NCBI GenBank assembly: GCA_964474045.1
Contig: CAYYRC010000002.1
Location: forward strand, 62,001 to 126,000
From: JACJWR01 sp964474045
GTDB taxonomy: Bacteria > Actinomycetota > Actinomycetes > S36-B12 > UBA10799
Reading direction: 5' to 3'
DNA: 64,000 nucleotides
Shown in pieces: positions 1 through 9,433 of the stretch (position 1 is the stretch's first letter; each line of letters opens with the position of its first letter). Under the pieces are notes generated by a model, which worked only from the letters and a program-made list of their open reading frames with translations, ran no database searches and was not told where the DNA came from. The position numbers and the translations under genes are program-made.

Positions 1-1
1 G

Positions 2-916
2 TCGGTACCGCACAGCCCCCGGCTGGTGATCTTCGCCGGCGACCACGGGATCGTGGGCGCCGCGGGCACCTCGGCCTATCCGCCCGAGGTGACGGCCCAG
101 ATGGTGCTCAACTTCCTCGCGGGCGGCGCGGCGGCGAACGTTCTGGCGCGAGCGGTCGGGGTTCAGGTTCGCGTGCTCGACATAGCCGTCGATACTGACT
201 GGGCGGGTAGCAGCGTCCCAGCGGGCCTGACGCGCCACAAGGTCCGGCGGAGCTCAGGACCCATCGACCGTGCCGATGCGCTCAGCCGCGCCGACGCTGA
301 GCGCGCATTCAACTCCGGCCGCACGATCGCCGACGAGGAGGTCGACTCCGGGGCCGACCTGTTGATTGCAGGCGACATGGGCATCGGCAACACCACTGCG
401 GCGTCGGCCCTGGTGGCCGCGCTGACCGGACGCGGCCCCGTCGAGGTGGTGGGCCGGGGCACCGGGATCGATGATGACACCTGGATGCGCAAGTGCGCCG
501 CCGTCCGCGATGCCCTGTACCGATCGCGGGGCGTCGGCGCCGATCCGATCGATCTGCTGGCCAGCCTGGGTGGGGCCGATCTGGCGGCGATGGCGGGGTT
601 CCTGACGCAGGCCGCGGTGCGCGGCGTCCCGGTGATCCTGGACGGGGCGGTGGTGGGCGCGGCCGCCCTGGTGGCGGCCACCGCCGCCCCCGCAGCCACG
701 GACTGGTGGCTTGCCGGGCACAAGTCGGTGGAGCCTTCCCACCGCTTCGCCCTGGAGCGCCTGCAACTGGAGCCGATCATCGACTACGGGATGCGGCTGG
801 GCGAAGGGACGGGAGCCCTCGTGGCCCTCGGCGTCCTCAACGCGGCCGCGGCGACGTTGGCGGAGATGGCCACGTTCGAGGACGCCGGCGTGTCAGGGCC
901 AGCCGATGACCGCTGA
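2..916 (+). CDS. cobT: Nicotinate-nucleotide-dimethylbenzimidazole phosphoribosyltransferase (5' end off window)
   Basis: Makes alpha-ribazole phosphate by moving phosphoribose from nicotinate mononucleotide to dimethylbenzimidazole, for the lower ligand of cobalamin. The frame is open to the window edge, with codons upstream of an internal GTG at 26 that still fit the family (PRLVIFAGDHG), so the N-terminus lies outside. The glycine-rich FAGDHGIVG block, the GDMGIGNTT block and the C-terminal GEGTGA segment carrying the expected catalytic Glu are all present. About 304 residues are visible of a usual 350. The stop overlaps cobS by 11 nt, indicating translational coupling. Confidence 0.93.
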   Translation, partial: SVPHSPRLVIFAGDHGIVGAAGTSAYPPEVTAQMVLNFLAGGAAANVLARAVGVQVRVLDIAVDTDWAGSSVPAGLTRHKVRRSSGPIDRADALSRADAERAFNSGRTIADEEVDSGADLLIAGDMGIGNTTAASALVAALTGRGPVEVVGRGTGIDDDTWMRKCAAVRDALYRSRGVGADPIDLLASLGGADLAAMAGFLTQAAVRGVPVILDGAVVGAAALVAATAAPAATDWWLAGHKSVEPSHRFALERLQLEPIIDYGMRLGEGTGALVALGVLNAAAATLAEMATFEDAGVSGPADDR

Positions 917-1739
917 GCATCTGACCTCAGCGGCGCAGCCCGCGAGCACACGGCTGGATGGCGCCCTGCTTGGGGCTGGGACATTCACTGCCATCCGGGT
1001 ACCGCCGCCGCGACGGGTGGATGCCGCAGCCGGCGAGGTGGCGATGCTGACGGCTCCCATCTGGGGGCTGATCGTCGGTCTGTGTGCAGGGGCTGCAGGA
1101 TGCGCGGTCACGTTGGTGGCCGGGTGGACGGGTAACGCCTCGCCGCTCACGGCACTCCTGGCGGGCGTGGCCGCCGTCGCCGGAGGTGCCTGGATCACCC
1201 GTGGCCTGCATCTGGACGGCCTAGCCGACGTCGCCGACGCCCTCGCGTCCGCACGTCGGGGGGCCGCAGGGCTGGAGGTCATGCGCGATCCGCGCATCGG
1301 GGCGCTCGGCGCCGTCTCCCTCGGCCTGGCGATTCTGGCGCAGGCGGTGGCCCTCGGGGCGCTTTTCGCCAGCGGGAGGGGCCTGGTGGCCGCCGTGGCG
1401 GTGGCCGTCATGGCTCGGGCGCCGCTGGCGCTGCTCGTGCGCCGAGGGACACCAGCCGACGACAGCGGCCTGGGCCGCACCGTGGTTGGTTCCACTCGCC
1501 CTCTGTCGGCCACGCTCTCGGGCGCCCTTGCGACCATGGTCGCGGTCGCCTTGTTGGTGAACGTGGGCGGCATCGGATTGTCGGCAGCGGCGGCCGCGGC
1601 GGCGGCCGCCTGGCTGTGCGCGCTCGGGGTGCGGCGCGCCGCTCTCCGCAGGTTCGATGCCCTCACGGGCGATGCCCTCGGAGCGGCGATCGAGTTCGGG
1701 TGCACAGCCGCCCTGCTGGTGCTGGCGGTCGCCGGCTGA
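906..1739 (+). CDS. cobS: Adenosylcobinamide-GDP ribazoletransferase (cobalamin synthase)
   Basis: Integral membrane enzyme that joins adenosylcobinamide-GDP and alpha-ribazole (phosphate) in the last step of cobalamin assembly. The 277-residue product has the family signature GLHLDGLADVADAL at about residues 100-113, which supplies the metal-binding acidic residues, and several Ala/Leu/Val-rich membrane segments, including a run of Ala codons near 1590-1610. ATG 906 lies inside the end of cobT and is the first start giving the normal family N-terminus. It ends 16 nt from the convergent gcvT stop. Confidence 0.92.
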   Translation: MTAEHLTSAAQPASTRLDGALLGAGTFTAIRVPPPRRVDAAAGEVAMLTAPIWGLIVGLCAGAAGCAVTLVAGWTGNASPLTALLAGVAAVAGGAWITRGLHLDGLADVADALASARRGAAGLEVMRDPRIGALGAVSLGLAILAQAVALGALFASGRGLVAAVAVAVMARAPLALLVRRGTPADDSGLGRTVVGSTRPLSATLSGALATMVAVALLVNVGGIGLSAAAAAAAAAWLCALGVRRAALRRFDALTGDALGAAIEFGCTAALLVLAVAG

Positions 1740-1755
1740 CGCGATCCGCCGGCGA

Positions 1756-2892
1756 TCAGTCTCGGACGTGCGACTCCACCAAGGGCAGCGCGGTCACCCG
1801 TGCGGTCAACCAACGGCCCCGGGAGTTGACCGACACTTCGGCTCCCGCGGCGACTGTCGCGTCGAGCAGGGCCAATGCGATTCCCGTGCGCAGAGTCGGC
1901 GAGAAGGTCCCCGAGGTGACGTAGCCGACCTGCGGGCCGCCGGGCATCAGGTGGACGGCCATCCCCGCCCGCGGCACGCCGCGATCGACGAGCACCAGGC
2001 CGTGCAGCTTCGGCAGCAGGTCCGAGGCCCGCCGTGCATGCAATGCCGCGCGTCCGGGAAAGCTGGGCTTGTCCCAGCCCACCGACCATCCCATCCGCGC
2101 CTCGAGCGGTCCGATGTCGCCACCCAGGTCCTGGCCGTGCAGCGGGTAGCCCATCTCGGTGCGCAACGTGTCCCGGGCGCCGAGGCCGCATGGCTGCACG
2201 CCATAGCCGGCGCCAGCCGTCGTCAGGTGATTCCACAGCGCCACAGCGTCCGCCGAGCCGACCAGGAGTTCGTAGCCCTTCTCACCGGTGTAGCCGGTCC
2301 GACAGATGGTCACGTCGACGCCGTCCAGCTGCGACCGCTCGACCTGCATGTAGCCGAGCTCGGTCTGCAGGCCGGCATCGCGCAGCAGATCGGTCGAGGC
2401 CGGTCCCTGTACCGCGATGATGGCCATGTCCTCATGAGCGTCCGTGACCACGCAGTCCGGACCGAGCACCTCCTCGACCGCCATGCGCACGTACGCCGCA
2501 TTCGCCGCGTTGGGCACGATCAGCACCTCGTCCACGGTTTGCGAGGCGTCGTCGGCCGAGCCGGCCAGCAGGTAGACGATGATGTCGTCCTTCACCCGCC
2601 CCGCCTCATCGCAGAGCATCGTGTACTGGGCTTGGCCGGCGGCGATTCGTGTCAGATCGTTGGTGAAGAGCTCATTCAGCGCGGCGGCCGCCCCCGGCCC
2701 CGCAACCAGCAGCGTGCCCAGGTGCGAGACGTCGAACAGCCCCACGGACGTGCGCACAGCTGTGTGCTCCGCGTTCACACCGTCGTACTCCAACGGCATC
2801 AACCAGCCGGAGAAAGGTGCGAACTTGGCCCCGGCGGCTTCGTGAACGCCGTGCAGCGGCGAGTGCAGCAGAGCGGTGTCATCGGCGGTCAT
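1756..2892 (-). CDS. gcvT: Aminomethyltransferase, glycine cleavage T protein
   Basis: Transfers the methylene group from the aminomethyl-lipoyl H protein to tetrahydrofolate and releases ammonia. The 378-residue protein has the expected T-protein features: N-terminal SPLHGVHEAAGAKFAPFSGW, then VGLFDVSHLG, and the RTGYTGEKGYELL folate-domain motif. ATG 2892 is preferred over a longer in-frame start because a -10 box lies exactly 7 nt upstream, so the mRNA is probably leaderless. No gcvH or gcvP is in the window. The gene is divergent from pepA. Confidence 0.93.
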   Translation of the reverse strand: MTADDTALLHSPLHGVHEAAGAKFAPFSGWLMPLEYDGVNAEHTAVRTSVGLFDVSHLGTLLVAGPGAAAALNELFTNDLTRIAAGQAQYTMLCDEAGRVKDDIIVYLLAGSADDASQTVDEVLIVPNAANAAYVRMAVEEVLGPDCVVTDAHEDMAIIAVQGPASTDLLRDAGLQTELGYMQVERSQLDGVDVTICRTGYTGEKGYELLVGSADAVALWNHLTTAGAGYGVQPCGLGARDTLRTEMGYPLHGQDLGGDIGPLEARMGWSVGWDKPSFPGRAALHARRASDLLPKLHGLVLVDRGVPRAGMAVHLMPGGPQVGYVTSGTFSPTLRTGIALALLDATVAAGAEVSVNSRGRWLTARVTALPLVESHVRD

Positions 2893-2899
2893 GGCGTGA

Positions 2900-2905
2900 A
2901 CGCTA
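2900..2905 (-). promoter_or_regulatory. -10 box TAGCGT of gcvT, leaderless
   Basis: TAGCGT read on the minus strand, 7-nt spacer, then the gcvT ATG. Transcription should begin at or next to the start codon. Confidence 0.6.
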
Positions 2906-2906
2906 C

Positions 2907-2912
2907 TAGGGT
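2907..2912 (+). promoter_or_regulatory. -10 box TAGGGT of pepA
   Basis: TAGGGT lies 39 nt before the pepA ATG, leaving a short leader that carries GGAGG at about 2943-2949. It sits immediately next to the oppositely directed gcvT -10 box, so the two promoters overlap. Confidence 0.5.
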
Positions 2913-2951
2913 GGGCACGACCGTGCCGCACGCCGCACCTGACGGAGGACC

Positions 2952-4424
<1,473 letters not shown>

Positions 4425-4537
4425 GCGCCGCAGGTGGCCGCGGGCCACCCGGAGGTGGGAGGATGGCGCCGTCGCCCCGCCGCTCCGTCCACGAGCCGGT
4501 ATCGGGGCGGCGCACCTGAGCCTGGAAGGGATTGCCT

Positions 4538-5932
4538 GTGACCATCGGCCAGCCGGAAAGCGGCGGAGAATTCGACCTCGTGGTGCTGGGCGCGGGCAGT
4601 GGGGGCTACGCCTGCGCCCTGCGCGCGGCGCAGCTGGGGATGTCGGTCGCCCTGATCGAGAAGGGCGAGCTCGGGGGCACCTGTCTGCACCGCGGCTGCA
4701 TCCCGACCAAGGCGCTGCTGCACGCCGGCGAGGTTGCCGACGAGGTGCGCGAGAGCGCCGCAGTCGGCGTCCAGGCCACGCTGCAGGGCATAGACATGGC
4801 ACAGGTCAACACCTACAAGGCCGGCGTCGTCAACCGACTCTACAAGGGGCTGCAGGGCTTGGTGAAGTCCCGCGGAATCACCTACGTCCAGGGCGAGGGC
4901 CGCCTGGTCGCGCCCAACGCCGTGGAGGTCGACGGGGCGCGCCTCGTCGGTCGCACCATCGTGCTGGCCACCGGCTCCTACGCCCGCACGCTGCCCGGGA
5001 TCGACATCGGCGGCCGGGTGATGACCAGCGACCAGGCGCTGCAGCTGGAGTGGATCCCGCAGAGTGTGATCGTGCTCGGCGGCGGTGTCATCGGCGTCGA
5101 GTTCGCCAGCGTCTGGAAGTCCTTCGGCTCCGACGTGACCATCGTCGAGGCGCTGCCGCGGCTGGTGCCCTCGGAGGACGAATCCTCCTCGAAGGCCCTG
5201 GAGCGCGCCTTCCGCAAGCGCGGCATCAAGTTCAGCACCGGCAAGCGGGTCAGCAGCGTCCAGCAGAACGAGGCCGGCGTGCAAGTGACCGTCGAGGACG
5301 GGACCACCTTCGAGGCCGATCTGCTGCTCGTAGCCGTGGGCCGCGGGCCGAGCACCGCTGGCCTCGGCTATGAGGAGCAGGGCATCGCCATGGACCGCGG
5401 CTTCGTGCTCACCGACGACCACCTGCGCACCAACGTTCCCGGGGTCTACGCCGTGGGCGACATCGTGCCGGGGCTGCAGTTGGCGCACCGCGGCTTCGCA
5501 CAGGGCATCTTCGTGGCCGAGCATCTGGCCGGGCTCGGCCCGCAGGTGATGGACGAGAAGTGGATCCCGCGGGTGACGTACTGCGAGCCCGAGGTGGCGT
5601 CGGTCGGCTACACCGAGGCCGAGGCAAAGGACGCCTTCGGCGCCGAGGCGGTGGAGTCGGTGGAGTACAACCTGGGCGGCAACGGCAAGAGCCAGATCCT
5701 GGGCACCGCCGGCTTCATCAAGGTCGTGCGGCAGGTCGGCGGGCCGGTCGTCGGCATCCACATGGTCGGCTCGCGGGTGGGCGAGCAGATCGGGGAGGCC
5801 CAGCTCATCGTGTCCTGGGAGGCCATGCCCGAGGACGTGGCGATCCTGCTGCACGCTCATCCCACACAGAACGAGGCCATGGGCGAGGCGCACATGGCGC
5901 TGGCGGGCAAGCCGCTGCACGCCCACGGCTGA
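4538..5932 (+). CDS. lpdA: Dihydrolipoyl dehydrogenase (E3)
   Basis: FAD-dependent E3 component that reoxidises dihydrolipoamide in 2-oxoacid dehydrogenase and glycine cleavage complexes. It has an N-terminal GAGSGGYACALRAA dinucleotide fold, a redox disulfide at Cys49 and Cys54 in GGTCLHRGCIPTK, a second NAD fold (GGGVIGVEFAS), and the C-terminal HAHPTQNEAMGEA motif with the His-Glu dyad. GTG 4538 is chosen over TTG 4532 because it is spaced properly from GAAGGG at about 4525. It lies directly upstream of the E2 gene. Confidence 0.95.
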   Translation: MTIGQPESGGEFDLVVLGAGSGGYACALRAAQLGMSVALIEKGELGGTCLHRGCIPTKALLHAGEVADEVRESAAVGVQATLQGIDMAQVNTYKAGVVNRLYKGLQGLVKSRGITYVQGEGRLVAPNAVEVDGARLVGRTIVLATGSYARTLPGIDIGGRVMTSDQALQLEWIPQSVIVLGGGVIGVEFASVWKSFGSDVTIVEALPRLVPSEDESSSKALERAFRKRGIKFSTGKRVSSVQQNEAGVQVTVEDGTTFEADLLLVAVGRGPSTAGLGYEEQGIAMDRGFVLTDDHLRTNVPGVYAVGDIVPGLQLAHRGFAQGIFVAEHLAGLGPQVMDEKWIPRVTYCEPEVASVGYTEAEAKDAFGAEAVESVEYNLGGNGKSQILGTAGFIKVVRQVGGPVVGIHMVGSRVGEQIGEAQLIVSWEAMPEDVAILLHAHPTQNEAMGEAHMALAGKPLHAHG

Positions 5933-6057
5933 CCGCCGGCGCGGACTGATCCACCCGATAGGTAGATAACCGCCCCGTGCGGCGTAGATACTCAGGTATT
6001 CGGTCGGGCCCGGCGGATGTCGCGGGTGCGACGACAAGAGAGGGAGTGGCACGAGGC

Positions 6058-8127
6058 ATGTCGGTCGAAGTGAAACTGCCAGCGCTGGGCGAGAGCGTCA
6101 CCGAGGGGACGGTGACCCGCTGGCTGAAGAACGTGGGCGACACGGTCGCCGCCGACGAGCCGCTGCTCGAGGTCAGCACCGACAAGGTGGACACCGAGAT
6201 CCCGGCGCCCGCGGCCGGCGTGATCGTGACCATCGCCGCGCCGGAGGACTCGGTGGTCGAGGTGGGCGGACTGCTGTGCGTGATCGGCACGGAAGCAGCG
6301 GCCGAGGCGGCGCCGACACCAGCACCGCCGGCGGCCCCCGCACCCTCGGCGCCCGCAGCCGCACCACCCGCGGCGGCCAGCGGCTTCGCTCCGCCGACGA
6401 CTCCGCCGCAGGGTGGCTTCGCACCGCCGCCGCCCGTGGCGGGCAGCACGGCCGGCGCGGCGGCGCCGGCAGGCGTGGCCGCCGGTCCACAAGTGAGCGT
6501 CGCGCCCTCCGGGTTCGCCGCTCCCAGCGGCTACACCTCCCCCAGCTTCGGCGCCCCGCCGGCCAACTCGCCTGCCCCCGGCGCGCCATCGGCAGCACCG
6601 CCGCCTCCCCCTCCTGCGGCTCCCGTACCCCCTGCCCCTGCTGCGCCCCCGGCACCGCAGGCTGCTGAGCCGGCCGTCGTCCTCGATGAGGCTGCAGGAT
6701 TCGCCGCTCTGGCCGGCGTCGCCGGCGGCGGCGGCGACGCCAGCGCGGACACCCACGAAGTGACCCTGCCGGCACTCGGCGAGAGCGTCACAGAGGGCAC
6801 GGTCACCCGTTGGCTCAAGGCCGTGGGTGATCAGGTCGCCGTCGACGAGCCGCTGCTCGAGGTCAGCACCGACAAGGTTGACACGGAGATTCCCTCGCCC
6901 GCCGCCGGCGTGCTGCAGGAGATCCGGGTGGCCGAGGACGAGACCGCCGAGGTGGGCGCGGTGCTTGCGATCGTCGGCTCCGGCGCTCCCGTCGCAGCGA
7001 CCCCCGTGCCGGCCGCTCCGTCCCCGGTCACTGCCCCGGTCCCCGCTCCCGGCCCCGCCCCGGTACCGGCCCGAGCGGCCACGCCCGAGCCGCGGGACGA
7101 GACGGGCGTGGCCGATGCCGTGCCGCACCACGCGGCTGCACCGGCCGCCGCGAATGCCCCCGTCGCACCCGCGACCGGCGCAGCCGTCTACGTCACGCCG
7201 CTGGTCCGCAAGATGGCCCGCGACGCCGGCGTGGACATCGCAGACATCCAAGGCTCTGGCGTCGGCGGCCGCATCCGCCGCGAGGACGTGCAGGCGGCCG
7301 TGGCGGCGCAGGGGGCCGTCGCGGCCGCGGCAGCCGTCGCTGAGCCCGCGGCCGTGGCCGTGGCCCAACCCGCCGTGGCCGCCGGCTACGAACCCCCGCC
7401 CGACTCCGACCTTCGCGGGACGACCGTCAACATGACCCGGCTGCGCCGCACGATCGCAGCCCGCATGGTGGAGTCGCTGCAGACGGAGGCGCAGCTCACG
7501 ACCGTGGTGGAGGTGGACGTCACCCGCATCGCCAACCTGCGCAATGCGCGCAAGGCCGCGTTCCGCGAGGCCAACGGCATCAATCTGACCTTCCTGCCGT
7601 TCTTCGCGCTCTCGGCGGTGCAGGCGCTCAAGGCCTATCCGGTCGTCAACGCCTCGATCGACCTTGAGGCCGGCACGGTCACCTATCCCGCGGAGGAGAA
7701 CCTCGGCATCGCGGTGGACACCGAGCGCGGCTTGCTCGTGCCGGTGGTCCGCAACGCCGGCGACCTGAGCATCACCGGCCTGTCGCTGGCGATCGCCGAC
7801 CTGGCCGAGCGGACGCGGTCGGGCAAGCTATCACCCGACGACCTGTCCGGCGGGACCTTCACACTGACCAACACCGGCTCCCGGGGGGCGCTCTTCGACA
7901 CCCCCATCATCAATGCGCCGCAGTCGGCGATCCTGGGAACGGGTGCGGTCGTCAAGCGTCCGGTGGTGGTCTCCGACGGTGAGGGCGGCGAGGCCATCGC
8001 GGTGCGCTCGATGATGTACCTCGCACTCTCCTACGACCACCGCCTGGTCGATGGCGCCGATGCTGCCCGATTCCTGACCGCGGTCAAGACACACCTGGAG
8101 TCCGGCGACTTCGGCAGCGACTTCTAG
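6058..8127 (+). CDS. sucB: Dihydrolipoyllysine acyltransferase (E2), two lipoyl domains
   Basis: E2 core of a 2-oxoacid dehydrogenase complex (689 residues). The order is: lipoyl domain 1 (Lys43 in STDKVDTE), a long Ala/Pro linker, lipoyl domain 2 (Lys273), a second linker, the peripheral subunit-binding domain (about residues 379-415, PLVRKMARDAGVDI), and the catalytic domain ending in SYDHRLVDG with His661 and Asp665. Mycobacterial orthologues (Rv2215) serve pyruvate dehydrogenase although the family is often called sucB, so substrate is not settled by sequence. It is coupled to lpdA upstream and to a TIGR01777 gene 12 nt downstream. Confidence 0.93.
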   Translation: MSVEVKLPALGESVTEGTVTRWLKNVGDTVAADEPLLEVSTDKVDTEIPAPAAGVIVTIAAPEDSVVEVGGLLCVIGTEAAAEAAPTPAPPAAPAPSAPAAAPPAAASGFAPPTTPPQGGFAPPPPVAGSTAGAAAPAGVAAGPQVSVAPSGFAAPSGYTSPSFGAPPANSPAPGAPSAAPPPPPPAAPVPPAPAAPPAPQAAEPAVVLDEAAGFAALAGVAGGGGDASADTHEVTLPALGESVTEGTVTRWLKAVGDQVAVDEPLLEVSTDKVDTEIPSPAAGVLQEIRVAEDETAEVGAVLAIVGSGAPVAATPVPAAPSPVTAPVPAPGPAPVPARAATPEPRDETGVADAVPHHAAAPAAANAPVAPATGAAVYVTPLVRKMARDAGVDIADIQGSGVGGRIRREDVQAAVAAQGAVAAAAAVAEPAAVAVAQPAVAAGYEPPPDSDLRGTTVNMTRLRRTIAARMVESLQTEAQLTTVVEVDVTRIANLRNARKAAFREANGINLTFLPFFALSAVQALKAYPVVNASIDLEAGTVTYPAEENLGIAVDTERGLLVPVVRNAGDLSITGLSLAIADLAERTRSGKLSPDDLSGGTFTLTNTGSRGALFDTPIINAPQSAILGTGAVVKRPVVVSDGEGGEAIAVRSMMYLALSYDHRLVDGADAARFLTAVKTHLESGDFGSDF

Positions 8128-8139
8128 GCCGGGGCGACA

Positions 8140-9087
8140 GTGCGAATCGTCGTTGCCGGCTCCTCCGGCCTCATCGGCACCCCGCTGGTGGCCTCGTTGC
8201 GTCGTGCCGGCCATGACGTGGTGCGGCTCGTGCGTCGGCCCGCGCGGGACGCGGACGAGATCACCTGGGACCCCGCAGCAGGCACGATCGACGGCGACCT
8301 CGAGGGCGTCGGAGCCGCGGCGAACCTGGCAGGCGCAGGCGTGGGCGACAAACGCTGGACCAAGGCTTACAAGGCCGAGATCCGCGACAGCCGAGTGGGC
8401 TCGACGATCACCCTGTCGCGGGCCCTGGCTCGGCTGCAGGTACAGCCGGCGGTGCTGGTGAACGGCTCTGCGATCGGGTACTACGGCAGCCGCGGCGATG
8501 AACGCCTGACCGAGGACTCAGCCCCCGGGCAGGGCTTCCTCGCCGAGGTGGTGCAGGACTGGGAGGCTGCCACGGCACCGGCCAGCCAGGCGGGCATCCG
8601 CGTTGTGCATGCCCGCACCGGGCTGGTGGTGAGCGACTCCGGCGGAGCCTTCGGCCGACTCCTGCCGATCTTCAAGTACGGCCTGGGGGGACGGGTCGGC
8701 TCCGGCTCGCAGTACTGGTCCTTCATCTCGCTGCGCGACGAGGTCCGGGCCCTCGAGCGCTGCCTGACCGACGCCACGCTGGCCGGTCCGGTCAACCTCG
8801 TGGCCCCGCACGCGATCACCAACCGCGAAGCCACCGCGGCCATCGCCCAGGAGGTCCGGCGCCCAGCCTTCCTCCCCGTGCCCGCGCTGGCGCTCAAAGC
8901 CGTGCTGGGCGAGTTCGCCGACGACATCCTGGCCAGCCAGAACGTCGTGCCGCAGCGCCTGGCCGACGCCGGCTTCACCTGGCAGGACCCTACGATCGGG
9001 GGTGCCTTGGCCACGGCCCGGGAGCGATCCCGAGGTGAGGGCGATGACGCCGGCTCAGCCAAGGACGAGGACCCCACCGAGCATTAG
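8140..9087 (+). CDS. TIGR01777 family epimerase-like protein
   Basis: Short-chain dehydrogenase/epimerase-like protein of 315 residues (the YfcH or 'SulA-like' family). It has the N-terminal nucleotide-binding GSSGLIGTP motif, the family block VNGSAIGYYGSRGDE, and the C-terminal region RRPAFLPVPALALKAVLGEF. The start is GTG 8140, 12 nt after sucB, so it is probably in the same operon; the same adjacency occurs in mycobacteria (Rv2215-Rv2216). The substrate is unknown, and no catalytic assignment is made beyond NAD(P) binding. Confidence 0.85.
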   Translation: MRIVVAGSSGLIGTPLVASLRRAGHDVVRLVRRPARDADEITWDPAAGTIDGDLEGVGAAANLAGAGVGDKRWTKAYKAEIRDSRVGSTITLSRALARLQVQPAVLVNGSAIGYYGSRGDERLTEDSAPGQGFLAEVVQDWEAATAPASQAGIRVVHARTGLVVSDSGGAFGRLLPIFKYGLGGRVGSGSQYWSFISLRDEVRALERCLTDATLAGPVNLVAPHAITNREATAAIAQEVRRPAFLPVPALALKAVLGEFADDILASQNVVPQRLADAGFTWQDPTIGGALATARERSRGEGDDAGSAKDEDPTEH

Positions 9088-9348
9088 GATCCCGAGCACC
9101 GCGGCCACGAGCAGCCAGACTGCCCTGCCGGGCCGGCTCTGCCGCGGGTTCGCCTGCGCCCAAGCCACCAGACGCGCCGGCCGAGTGGGCGACGTATCCC
9201 ACTGCCAGGGCGATCCCACCACTCCCGGGATGGTCCGGGGCCGCTCGCCGGACAGCGGTGCCGGGAAGGGTCGCGGGGCGGGCCACGGCGGCGGCAGGGG
9301 AACTGCTGGTTGGCGATCGTTGGGGGCGGGCCATGTCGGTGCTCTCAT
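9055..9348 (-). CDS. Small Pro-rich protein with C-terminal membrane anchor
   Basis: Unrecognised 97-residue open frame. The N-terminal two thirds are rich in Pro, Arg and Trp. The C-terminus is a clear hydrophobic helix (AVWLLVAAVLGILMLGGVLV) preceded by Arg residues, as in a tail-anchored membrane protein. It converges on the TIGR01777 gene and overlaps its last 33 nt. The ATG at 9348 is one option; a GTG at 9396 would add 16 residues. No strong ribosome site is visible. It could still be a chance frame. Confidence 0.45.
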   Translation of the reverse strand: MRAPTWPAPNDRQPAVPLPPPWPAPRPFPAPLSGERPRTIPGVVGSPWQWDTSPTRPARLVAWAQANPRQSRPGRAVWLLVAAVLGILMLGGVLVLG

Positions 9349-9388
9349 GAGCACCAGGGTGGCGGTTACCGCCGAGGTCGCCGGGGAG

Positions 9389-9397
9389 TTATCCACA
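9389..9397 (+). promoter_or_regulatory. Isolated perfect DnaA box TTATCCACA
   Basis: TTATCCACA matches the DnaA 9-mer exactly. It lies in the gap before the FAD oxidoreductase gene, about 30 nt upstream of that gene's -10 box. It could titrate DnaA, regulate the neighbour, or be chance. Confidence 0.4.
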
Positions 9398-9421
9398 GCA
9401 GCGCGCGCCGGGCGCAGCCCC

Positions 9422-9427
9422 TAGGGT
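9422..9427 (+). promoter_or_regulatory. -10 box TAGGGT, leaderless start
   Basis: TAGGGT, 6-nt spacer, then the ATG of the FAD oxidoreductase at 9434. Confidence 0.6.
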
Positions 9428-9433
9428 GGGCGC

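Noticed and set aside
4425..4537. Hairpin GTGGCC-GCG-GGCCAC after pepA as a terminator
   Set aside because: The stem is short, there is no T-run, and the next gene follows in the same direction with its own ribosome site.
9389..9397. Replication origin
   Set aside because: Only one DnaA box, no AT-rich unwinding region and no dnaA/dnaN neighbours.
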